The notes beneath the pieces are model-generated. The model saw only the letters and a list, made by a program, of their open reading frames with translations, was not told the DNA's origin and ran no database searches. DNA of 25,523 bases. It comes from an uncultured Sphingomonadaceae bacterium. GTDB lineage: Bacteria; Pseudomonadota; Alphaproteobacteria; Sphingomonadales; Sphingomonadaceae. Position numbers and translations under genes: made by a program. Location: positions 1 to 25,523 of the forward strand of contig CAMLGC010000035.1 in assembly GCA_946479505.1 (NCBI GenBank), given 5' to 3'. Below, piece after piece: positions 16,677-24,038 of the stretch (within the stretch, counting starts at the first letter, position 1; each line of letters opens with the position of its first letter).

Positions 16677-19433
16677 TCACGCCGCCTCGCTCCGATCCAT
16701 CGTGCCCGCCGCGGCGTCGAGCAGGCGGCGTTCGAGCGCCTTGAGGCGCTGCGGTCCCGCGATCTTGTCGCCGGTGAGATCGGTCACATAGAAGGTGTCG
16801 ACCGCGCGCTCGCCATAGGTGGCGACATGCGCCGAATGGAGCGTGACCTTCGACTGGAACAGCGCGTGGGCGAGGCGGTGGAGCAGCGCCGGGCCATCGC
16901 GCGCGTTGATCTCGACCACGGTGAAGCGGTTCGACGCGGCGTTGTCGATGATGACGTTGGGCTCGATATCGAATGCCTCGGCGCGGGTGCGCGGCAGTGG
17001 CTTGGCCTTGAGACGATCGGCAAGACGGGTGCGGTTGGCGAGCGCGTCCTCGATCGAGGTCTTGAGGCGATCGAGCTGGTCGGGATGATCGAAAGGGCGG
17101 CCGAACGGGTCCTGCACCAGAAAATTGTCGAGCGCCATGCCGTCGCGCGTGGTGTGGATGCGCGCGTCGATGATGTTACCGCCGGCGACATGGATCGCGC
17201 CCGCGGCACGGTAGAAGAGGCCGGGATGATCGGTGGCGTAGATCGTCACCAGGGTCGCGCCGCGATCGGGATAGACCTGCGCGGCGATCGCGAGCGACGT
17301 GTCGCCGGCCGCCGCAACGGTGCGCGCGTTGCGTTCGAGCACATCGTCGGGTTCGGCGATCCAATAGGGCTCGGGCAGGCGCTTCACATAGGCCGCGAAA
17401 GCAGCATCGTTCCAGTCGAGCGCTTGCGCCAGCGCCGCCTGCTTGGCGGCGATCCGCTCGCTCCGGCCCTTGTGCTTGTGACCGAGGCGGAGCACCTCCT
17501 CGGCGCCGTCGAACAGATCGGTGAGGAGCTGGCGCTTCCAGCCGTTCCATACGCCGGGGCCGACCGCGCGGATGTCCACCACCGTCAGCACGATCAGCAG
17601 CCGCAGCCGTTCCGGGCTCTGCACCACATCGCAGAAATCGAGGATCGTCTTGAAATCCGCGAGGTCGCGCTTGAAGGCGGTCGCCGACATCAGGAGGTGG
17701 TGGCGGACCAACCAGGCGACGGTCTCGGTCTCGGCAGGCGTCAGGCCGAAGCGCGGGCATAGTCGACGGGCGACCTCCGCGCCGAGCACCGAATGGTCGC
17801 CGCCGCGGCCCTTGGCGATGTCGTGGAGCAGCACCGCGGCGTAGAGCACGCGCCGCGAGGATTCGACGATGTTCCTCATGATCCCGGTCGAGAGCGGGTG
17901 ATCGGGCTTGAGCACGCCGTGCTCGATTTCGGAAAGGAGGCCGATCGCGCGGATCGTATGCTCGTCGACGGTGTAGTGATGGTACATGTCGAACTGCATC
18001 TGCGCGACGACGCGGCCGAAATCGGGCACGAGGCGCCCGAACACGCCCGCCTCGTTCATCCAGCGCAGCACGGTTTCGGGATCGCGTGGAGACGTGAGCA
18101 CGTCGAGGAAGAGGGCGTTCGCGTGCGGCGTGCGGCGGATGTCGTCGACGAGCTTGGCGTCGCGCGCGGCGGCGCGCATCGCGAGCGGGTGGATCTCGAG
18201 CTCGTGGAGATCGGCGAGCTGGAAGAGCTCGATCAGGCGGACGGGATCCTTCTCGAAGAAATCATCCGACGGAATCGCGAGGCGGCCGCGATCGAGGACG
18301 AAGCCGTGGAGCTTGCTCGGCCGCCGCCTCAGCCGCGGCAGACCGAAACGGCGCCCGCGGGCGGCGAACTTTTCGTCGAGATGCGCAAGGAAAAGGCCAG
18401 TGAGATCGCCCACGGCCTTCGCCTGGAGGAAGTAGAATTGCATGAAGCGCTCGACCGGTGCCTTCCCCGGCCGATCGGCATAGCGCATCCGCTCCGCGAT
18501 CTCGCGCTGCGTATCGAAGGTGAGCCGCTCTTCGGGGCGTCCCGCGATCGAATGGAGGTGGCAGCGCACCGCCCAGAGGAAATTCTCGGCGCGGTGAAAC
18601 TGGCGATATTCGGCGCGGGTCAGGAGTCCCGCCTCGACCAGCTCGGCGACCGTGCGAACGTTGTACGCGTACTTCCCGATCCAGAAGAGCGTGTGGAGAT
18701 CGCGCAATCCCCCTTTTCCCTCCTTGACGTTGGGCTCGACCACATAACGGCTGTCGCCCATCCGTTTGTGGCGCGCGTTGCGCTCGGCGAGCTTGTCGGC
18801 GATGAATGCGCGGATCGTGTCGGCCTGCACCTCGGCGCGGAAGCGGCGCGCGGCCTCGTCGTAGAGATCGGCGTCGCCCCAGATGTAGCGCGATTCGAGA
18901 AGCGCGGTGCGCACCGTGATGTCGGCGCGCGACTGGCGCATCATCTCGTCGAGCGATCGCGACGAATGGCCGACCTTGAGCCCCAGGTCCCAGAGCGAAT
19001 AGAGGATCGATTCGATCACCTGTTCGGCCCAGGCGGGCTGCTTCCAGGGTGTCAAAAAACCGATATCGACGTCCGAATAGGGCGCCATCTCGCCGCGGCC
19101 GTAGCCGCCGACCCCGATCAGCGCGATCCGCTCGGCCGCAGTGGGGTTGGGATTGGGGTGGAGGCGCACCGTCACGAAATCGAACAGCAGGCGCAGGAGC
19201 TGATCGGTGAGAAAGGCCTGCGCGGCGGCCGCCTCGAGACCGCGCGTAGGGTGCTCGATCAGCCGCTGCTGGATCGTCGCGCGGCCCGCCTCGAGCGCGA
19301 TCTTCAGCCGCGTCGTCGCCGCGTGGCGCAGCCCCGCCGCATCGCCGGCGTCGAGCGCGGCGAGCTCGTCCGCGAGCGCGCGCCGATCGATGATCTGGCG
19401 CCGATGCGGCAGGCTGTCGATACGGCTGGTCAT
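16677..19433 (-). CDS. glnD: [Protein-PII] uridylyltransferase / uridylyl-removing enzyme
   Basis: Bifunctional nitrogen sensor of 918 residues. It uridylylates PII proteins when glutamine is low and removes UMP when glutamine is high. The nucleotidyltransferase motif GGYGRGEMAPYSDVD lies at 109-123. The central domain has KEGKGGLRDLHTLFW. An HD hydrolase domain follows, with His-Asp in AAVLLHDIAKGRGGDHS. Two C-terminal ACT domains start at TLVTIYATDHPGLFYRAAG and TVVEINARDGPALLHRLA. All domains are intact and the length is normal for alphaproteobacteria. It is convergent with the flavoprotein gene. No clear ribosome-binding site precedes the ATG. Confidence 0.96.
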   Translation of the reverse strand: MTSRIDSLPHRRQIIDRRALADELAALDAGDAAGLRHAATTRLKIALEAGRATIQQRLIEHPTRGLEAAAAQAFLTDQLLRLLFDFVTVRLHPNPNPTAAERIALIGVGGYGRGEMAPYSDVDIGFLTPWKQPAWAEQVIESILYSLWDLGLKVGHSSRSLDEMMRQSRADITVRTALLESRYIWGDADLYDEAARRFRAEVQADTIRAFIADKLAERNARHKRMGDSRYVVEPNVKEGKGGLRDLHTLFWIGKYAYNVRTVAELVEAGLLTRAEYRQFHRAENFLWAVRCHLHSIAGRPEERLTFDTQREIAERMRYADRPGKAPVERFMQFYFLQAKAVGDLTGLFLAHLDEKFAARGRRFGLPRLRRRPSKLHGFVLDRGRLAIPSDDFFEKDPVRLIELFQLADLHELEIHPLAMRAAARDAKLVDDIRRTPHANALFLDVLTSPRDPETVLRWMNEAGVFGRLVPDFGRVVAQMQFDMYHHYTVDEHTIRAIGLLSEIEHGVLKPDHPLSTGIMRNIVESSRRVLYAAVLLHDIAKGRGGDHSVLGAEVARRLCPRFGLTPAETETVAWLVRHHLLMSATAFKRDLADFKTILDFCDVVQSPERLRLLIVLTVVDIRAVGPGVWNGWKRQLLTDLFDGAEEVLRLGHKHKGRSERIAAKQAALAQALDWNDAAFAAYVKRLPEPYWIAEPDDVLERNARTVAAAGDTSLAIAAQVYPDRGATLVTIYATDHPGLFYRAAGAIHVAGGNIIDARIHTTRDGMALDNFLVQDPFGRPFDHPDQLDRLKTSIEDALANRTRLADRLKAKPLPRTRAEAFDIEPNVIIDNAASNRFTVVEINARDGPALLHRLAHALFQSKVTLHSAHVATYGERAVDTFYVTDLTGDKIAGPQRLKALERRLLDAAAGTMDRSEAA

Positions 19434-19516
19434 CGCGGCGTTTCTAGCCGAACGAGGGATCGAGCAACAGCCGCCCTACGTTGCTGTTCGCCGATACGTC
19501 TCCTAGCGTGCTGCCC

Positions 19517-20158
19517 GTGAAGCGCCTTGCCCCTCTTGCCGCGCTGCTGCTTGCCGGCTGCATCTTCGGTGGCGGGCACGAGCCGCGCGTGCCTTCGACC
19601 GCGAAAAACCTGCCGACCGCACGCGAGACGCGGATGTGCCATGCGGACCTGAAGCGGATCGGCGTTGCGTTCCGGCCACTCCCCGATCAGATGCGCGGAG
19701 GCGGCTGCTCGACCGTCGGGACGGTGCAGCTCCTCGACATCGGCGTGCCGACGAGCAATCTGGGCGCGATGCGCTGCGGGCTGGCGCGGACATTTTCGGC
19801 CTGGGCGCGCCGTGCGGTCGCGCCTGCCGCGTACCAAATCCTGGGCAGCAAACTCACAAGCATCGAGACGTTCGGCACCTATGCCTGTCGGACCGTGATC
19901 GGCGCGGGCGTATCGAACCGGCTGTCGGGGCACGCGATCGCGAATGCCGTCGATGTCGCCGCGTTCGACCTTGAAGACGGGCGGCGGATCAGTGTGCTCG
20001 ACGACTGGAACTCGCCCGATCCGCGCGTGCGCCGGTTCATGGAGGTGATCCACGCCTCGGCCTGCAAGCGTTTCGGCACGGTGCTGAGCCCCGATTACAA
20101 CGAAGCGCACCGCAATCACTTCCACCTCGAAGCCGACGACGCGGATTTCTGTCGATGA
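19517..20158 (+). CDS. Extensin-like C-terminal domain lipoprotein
   Basis: A 213-residue exported protein with a lipobox (LLAGC, Cys15), so probably lipid-anchored in the envelope. The GTG at 19517 gives the VKRLAPLAALLLAGC signal; GTG at 19508 is an alternative and neither has a good ribosome-binding site. The body matches bacterial proteins annotated as extensin-like, with conserved cysteines at 41, 64, 87, 124, 183 and 212. SGHAIANAVDV (His139, Asp146) and HRNHFH (His201, His203) resemble the zinc-ligand pattern of M15/LAS peptidoglycan peptidases. A cell-wall peptidase role is therefore an inference. It lies 83 bases from the divergent glnD gene. Confidence 0.8.
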   Translation: MKRLAPLAALLLAGCIFGGGHEPRVPSTAKNLPTARETRMCHADLKRIGVAFRPLPDQMRGGGCSTVGTVQLLDIGVPTSNLGAMRCGLARTFSAWARRAVAPAAYQILGSKLTSIETFGTYACRTVIGAGVSNRLSGHAIANAVDVAAFDLEDGRRISVLDDWNSPDPRVRRFMEVIHASACKRFGTVLSPDYNEAHRNHFHLEADDADFCR

Positions 20159-20207
20159 GCGAAATCCGATTTTGACGCGACCCGCGAATCGGCTAGAGCC
20201 CCGAAAA

Positions 20208-21161
20208 ATGAGCGATACACGAGTTCCATCCCGCGTCTTCCGCCCCGCGCAGCAGGAGGCGGAGACCGTCAAGACCGGCGTTTCCACGCCGCAGACCGAG
20301 CATCCCGCCTATCGGCTGGCATTCCAGGACATGGACTTCCTGCTGCGCGAGGATTTGCGCCCGGTTCGATTCCAGCTCGAATTGCTCAAGCCGCAATTGC
20401 TGCTCGACGAGGCGCATATCGGCTCGACTTTCGTCTTCTACGGATCGGCGCGCATCCCCGCGCCCGACATGGCGCAGGTCATGATCGACGCGGCCGAAGG
20501 TGCGGAGGCCAAGAGGATCGCCGAAAGCCTGGCGGCCAAGAGCAAATATTACGAGGTGGCGCGCGAGCTGGCGCGGATCGCGAGCAGCTTCCCGCGCGAC
20601 GAGAACGGGATGCGGCAGTTCGTGGTGTGCTCGGGCGGCGGGCCGTCGATCATGGAGGCGGCGAACCGCGGCGCGACGGACGTGGGCGAGGAATCGGTGG
20701 GGCTCAACATCGTGCTGCCGCACGAGCAGGCGCCCAACAAATACGTCACGCCGGCACTCAGCATGCAGTTTCACTATTTCGCGCTGAGGAAGATGCACTT
20801 CCTGCTGCACGCACGCGCGCTCGCGGCGTTTCCGGGCGGGTTCGGAACGTTCGACGAATTGTTCGAGCTGTTGACGCTGATCCAGACGGGCAAGATCGAC
20901 CCGATCCCGGTGCTGCTCTACGGCAGGGACTTCTGGAACCGCGTCGTGAATTTCGAGGCGTTGTGCGAGGAGGGCGTGATTTCACCGCGCGACCTCGACA
21001 TCTTCACCTTCGTCGAGACGGCGGAAGAGGGCTGGGAGGTGGTGCGCAATTTCTACCGCGACCGCAGCGAGAAGCGCGCCAACCCGACCGCGGGCGACGA
21101 GCCCGAGGCGCCGCTGGAGCACAAGGGTTTCGCCAAGGCGCACGAGGCGGTGAAGAAATAG
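20208..21161 (+). CDS. LOG-family (TIGR00730-like) Rossmann-fold protein
   Basis: A 317-residue cytoplasmic protein. The two signature motifs are present: GGGPSIMEAANRGA from residue 143 and PGGFGTFDE at 209-217. These belong to the LOG/'lysine decarboxylase-like' family, whose characterised members cleave nucleoside 5'-monophosphates to base and ribose phosphate, including cytokinin activation. The N-terminal 65 residues form an extension beyond the core fold, as in the longer bacterial subgroup. ATG at 20208 is chosen over an upstream in-frame start because the extra residues have no support. The exact substrate is not readable. It is followed by a palindromic repeat pair. Confidence 0.88.
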   Translation: MSDTRVPSRVFRPAQQEAETVKTGVSTPQTEHPAYRLAFQDMDFLLREDLRPVRFQLELLKPQLLLDEAHIGSTFVFYGSARIPAPDMAQVMIDAAEGAEAKRIAESLAAKSKYYEVARELARIASSFPRDENGMRQFVVCSGGGPSIMEAANRGATDVGEESVGLNIVLPHEQAPNKYVTPALSMQFHYFALRKMHFLLHARALAAFPGGFGTFDELFELLTLIQTGKIDPIPVLLYGRDFWNRVVNFEALCEEGVISPRDLDIFTFVETAEEGWEVVRNFYRDRSEKRANPTAGDEPEAPLEHKGFAKAHEAVKK

Positions 21162-21193
21162 GCGCGCTCTCCTCTCGCCCAATCCAGTCGTGA

Positions 21194-21278
21194 TCCCCGC
21201 GAAGGCGGGGACCCAGAAGCACGACGGTCGTTCACGATAACCAAGGTCAGCCAGTCTGGATTCCCGCCTTCGCGGGAA
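21194..21278. repeat. Pair of inverted REP-like palindromic units
   Basis: Two hairpins face each other between convergent genes. The first is TCCCCGC-GAAG-GCGGGGA (21194-21211), followed by CCCAG. The second is TTCCCGC-CTTC-GCGGGAA (21261-21278), preceded by TCTGGA. The two are imperfect inverted copies, 49 bases apart. The same unit occurs at 25380-25426. The type is common in proteobacterial intergenic regions, and here it may also help end transcription from both sides. Confidence 0.75.
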
Positions 21279-21304
21279 TGCCGGGGATTAGGGTCCGGAG
21301 CCGC

Positions 21305-21988
21305 TCAGTCCTGCTGTTCGCTCGCCTGTTTCGCGGCGTTGGGATCGACCGACGGAGCGCCGGGGGCGGGTGTCGCCTCGTTGGCGATGTTCGCGGTGCC
21401 GGCGCCGGTGGTCGCGTTCGCCTCGGCCTCGTCGACATTGCCCGGTTCGGGTGTCGGTGCGGGGGCGGCGGGAAGCGGAACGTTCGCACCCTGCTGGTTC
21501 AAATAGAGAATCACGTCGGCGCGGTCCTGCGGATCGGAGAGGCCCGCAAAGGTCATCTTGGTGCCGTTGGCGAATTTGCGTGGGGACGTGAGCCACGCAT
21601 CGAGCGCCTCGAAGGTCCAGGTGCCGCCGACCGACTTGAGCGCATCGGAGAAGGCGAAGCCGGCCTTGCCCGTCGCGATCGCCTCGCCGACCGTGGCGTA
21701 GAGGTTCGGGCCGATGCCGTTGGGGCCGCCCTGATTGATCGTGTGGCACGCGGCGCATTTCTTGAACACTTCGGAGCCGTGGATCGCATCGGCCGCCGCG
21801 AGCCGGACGGCGATCGGCGCCACCGCCGCTTCGCCCCCGCCGCCTTCGGCCTCGACGCCCTCGATCGGATAGCCCATCTTTTCGGGGCGTTCGGATTCAA
21901 ACGCCATTCCGCTCAGGATCGACAGCGCCAGCGCGGCGCCGCACCCGGCCAGCACCCAGCCCGCAATCGTGTTCTTGCGATCGTCCAT
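21305..21988 (-). CDS. Membrane-anchored cytochrome c (CycM / c552-like)
   Basis: A 227-residue protein with an uncleaved N-terminal helix (residues 8-30) and a periplasmic class I cytochrome c domain. The heme motif is CAACH at 78-82, and Met in GTKMTFAGL is the likely axial ligand. FKKCAACHTINQGGPNGIGPNLY and YLNQQG are typical of mitochondrial-type cytochromes c of alphaproteobacteria. A 45-residue Ala/Pro/Asn/Glu-rich tail follows the heme domain and looks disordered. Such CycM proteins carry electrons from the bc1 complex to an aa3 oxidase. It is divergent from pheA (142-base gap). Confidence 0.92.
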   Translation of the reverse strand: MDDRKNTIAGWVLAGCGAALALSILSGMAFESERPEKMGYPIEGVEAEGGGGEAAVAPIAVRLAAADAIHGSEVFKKCAACHTINQGGPNGIGPNLYATVGEAIATGKAGFAFSDALKSVGGTWTFEALDAWLTSPRKFANGTKMTFAGLSDPQDRADVILYLNQQGANVPLPAAPAPTPEPGNVDEAEANATTGAGTANIANEATPAPGAPSVDPNAAKQASEQQD

Positions 21989-22130
21989 CGTATCCGTCGA
22001 ACCCTCTCGAGACGTCGGCCCCCCGTTGACGCGGCCGGCAAAGGAAAAGTCGCCTCCCTTTAAGCGGGCGATAGCGGGCAGGCAAGCCGCGCTTGCGCGC
22101 GCGCGTTCCCCCCGTTACGCGCCCCTCGCC

Positions 22131-23021
22131 ATGGAGAATTTCCCGAGCCCCGCCCGCGCGCTCGTCGCGGACATGATCGCGGATGCCGCGCGCGCACCCG
22201 AGCGTGCCGTCGCCTTTCAGGGCGCGCCGGGCGCCAATTCGCACGTCGCGACGATCCGAGCGTTTCCGGATGCGCTGCCCGTCCCCTGTTTCGACTTCGC
22301 CGACGCGATCGAGGCGGTGCAGGAGGGGACCGCCGACTGCGCGATGATCCCCATTGAGAATTCGCTCCACGGGCGCGTCGCCGACATCCATTTCCTGCTC
22401 CCGGAATCGGGGCTGGTGATCGTCGCCGAGCATTTCCTGCCGATCCGCTATGCCCTGATGGGGCTTGGCGGGCGCGAGGACGTCAAACAGGCGATGAGCC
22501 ACCCGCAGGCGCTGGGGCAGTGCCGGCACTGGCTCAAGGCGCACGGGATCGAGCCGGTCGCCTATCCCGACACCGCAGGGGCCGCCGCCAAGGTCGCCGA
22601 ACTCGCCGATCCGCGTATCGCCGCCTTGGCACCGCCGGGCGCGGCGGAAATGTACGGGCTCGACGTGCTGGCGCGGGACATTGCCGACGCCGAGCACAAC
22701 ACGACGCGCTTCGTCGCGCTGGCGCGCGAGGCCGCGCCGCTGACCGGCGACGGGCCATTCATGACGACCTTCATCTTCGAGGTGAAGAACATCCCCGCCG
22801 CGCTCTACAAGGCGTTGGGCGGGTTCGCGACCAACGGCGTCAACATGACCAAGCTCGAAAGCTATCAGCGCGGCGGGAGCTTTGCGGCGACCGAATTCTA
22901 CGCCGACATCGTCGGCAAGCCGGGCGATCCGGCGGTCGATCGGGCGTTCGAGGAGCTGGGGTTCCAGACCAAGTGGGTGCGGCTGCTGGGAACCTACCGC
23001 CAGGCCCGGGCGCGGCCGTAG
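22131..23021 (+). CDS. pheA: Prephenate dehydratase
   Basis: A 296-residue enzyme converting prephenate to phenylpyruvate in phenylalanine synthesis. The ATG at 22131 gives the normal length; the frame is open further upstream but overlaps the divergent promoter. The dehydratase domain has AFQGAPGANSHVA (28-40), PIENSLHGRVADIHFLL and the catalytic TRF motif in HNTTRFVAL. The C-terminal ACT domain (FEVKNIPAALYKALGGFATNGVNMTKLES) is for feedback control by phenylalanine; the ESRP motif of enteric enzymes reads ESYQ here, which I recall as normal in alphaproteobacteria. It is monofunctional: no chorismate mutase domain is fused. Confidence 0.95.
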   Translation: MENFPSPARALVADMIADAARAPERAVAFQGAPGANSHVATIRAFPDALPVPCFDFADAIEAVQEGTADCAMIPIENSLHGRVADIHFLLPESGLVIVAEHFLPIRYALMGLGGREDVKQAMSHPQALGQCRHWLKAHGIEPVAYPDTAGAAAKVAELADPRIAALAPPGAAEMYGLDVLARDIADAEHNTTRFVALAREAAPLTGDGPFMTTFIFEVKNIPAALYKALGGFATNGVNMTKLESYQRGGSFAATEFYADIVGKPGDPAVDRAFEELGFQTKWVRLLGTYRQARARP

Positions 23022-23034
23022 AGTCTTGGTAGCG

Positions 23035-23159
23035 ATCCTCCCCTGTAAGGGGAGGTGGCAGCACGAAGTGCTGACGGAGGGGGTGTAACCGCTGATGGGG
23101 ATACCCCTACACCATCCCCGCTTCGCGGGGACGGTCCCCCTCCCCTTACAGGGGAGGAT
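23035..23159. repeat. Long imperfect palindromic intergenic repeat
   Basis: A 125-base element between the convergent pheA and nudC genes. Its ends are a perfect 21-bp inverted repeat (23035-23055 and 23139-23159), and each arm contains its own hairpin CTCCCCT-GTA-AGGGGAG. Inside lie a CAGCAC-GAA-GTGCTG hairpin (about 23059-23073), a TCCCCGC-TTC-GCGGGGA hairpin (23115-23131) and a GTGTA/TACAC pair. The whole can fold into one branched stem. Elements like this are widespread in sphingomonads and Caulobacter relatives. It probably serves as a two-way terminator here. Confidence 0.8.
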
Positions 23160-23174
23160 TGACTGTCGCGTGGC

Positions 23175-24038
23175 CTATCCCTCCGCCCATTCCGTCAGCA
23201 GCGTGTGCGCGATCGCGTAGGGGGGCGGCGCGAGGAACGGTCCATCGCCGCCTGCGAGCACCGCACGGACATCTGCGCGGGAGACCCAGATCGCGTCCTC
23301 CAACTCGGTCGTGTCGAGCGTGATCGTGTCGTCCTCCGCCTCGCCGATGCAGGCGATCATCAGCGACGACGGGAACGGCCAGGGCTGGCTCGCGACATAG
23401 CGGACGTTGGTGACGCGCACGCCCGCTTCCTCGGCGATCTCGCGCGCGACGGCTTCCTCGATCGATTCGCCGGGCTCTAGGAAACCGGCGAGCGCCGAAT
23501 AGCGGCCCGGTGGCCAGGTGCGGCCGCGGCCGAGGAGCGCGCGGCCCCGATGCTCGGCGATCATGATGACGACGGGATCGACGCGCGGGAAATGCTCGGC
23601 CCCGCAATCGGGGCAGGCGCGCGCCCAGCCGGCGCGGAAGGGCGTGGTGGGGGCGGCGCAATTGGCGCAGAAATTGTGGCGCGCGTGCCAGTCGATCACG
23701 CTGCGCGCGGCGGCATAGGTCGCGGCCTCGCCGGGGCGGAGCGCGGCGAGCGCCTGAAGCAGCGCGGCCGAGCGCTGCGAGGGCACGCGCGTGCCGGGAA
23801 CGTGCGCGGCGAAATGGGGGATCTCGTCGTCGAGACCGAGCAGGATGAGGTCGGCGCCTTCAGGTGCGTCGGCAAGCGAGGTCCAGCCGAGACGGCCGTC
23901 CGCAACCTCGGGTTCGCACTCGACAAGCTTGAGCAGCCGCGCGCGCGGATCGGCAGCCGCGCGGGCGAGCGCCTCGGCATCCTGTCGCAGAGCATCGGCG
24001 CGATCGAGCATCCCGCCGGTGAAGCCGGGGCGGATCAT
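23175..24038 (-). CDS. nudC: NAD(H)/NAD-capped RNA pyrophosphatase (Nudix, NudC type)
   Basis: A 287-residue Nudix hydrolase. It splits NADH to NMNH and AMP and, in characterised NudC, removes NAD caps from RNA. The ATG at 24038 overlaps the upstream gene's stop (ATGA); a longer open frame lies inside that gene. A four-cysteine zinc ribbon (Cys124, 127, 142, 145) precedes the catalytic domain. The Nudix box GFLEPGESIEEAVAREIAEE (185-204, continuing to AGV) has all required Glu and Arg residues. SQPWPFP at 218-224 is the array that marks NudC specificity. Translationally coupled to the serine hydrolase gene. Confidence 0.95.
   Translation of the reverse strand: MIRPGFTGGMLDRADALRQDAEALARAAADPRARLLKLVECEPEVADGRLGWTSLADAPEGADLILLGLDDEIPHFAAHVPGTRVPSQRSAALLQALAALRPGEAATYAAARSVIDWHARHNFCANCAAPTTPFRAGWARACPDCGAEHFPRVDPVVIMIAEHRGRALLGRGRTWPPGRYSALAGFLEPGESIEEAVAREIAEEAGVRVTNVRYVASQPWPFPSSLMIACIGEAEDDTITLDTTELEDAIWVSRADVRAVLAGGDGPFLAPPPYAIAHTLLTEWAEG

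Noticed and set aside
17793..19520. 575-codon open frame antisense to glnD
   Set aside because: No motif or signal, composition typical of an antisense shadow; glnD has all its domains on the minus strand.
21194..21278. Possible CRISPR-like repeat/spacer pattern
   Set aside because: Only two units in inverted orientation with a palindromic core; no regular direct repeats and no cas genes.
22131..23021. Loss of phenylalanine feedback in pheA because ESRP reads ESYQ
   Set aside because: As far as I recall ESYQ is the normal form in alphaproteobacterial prephenate dehydratases, so it is not evidence of lost control.
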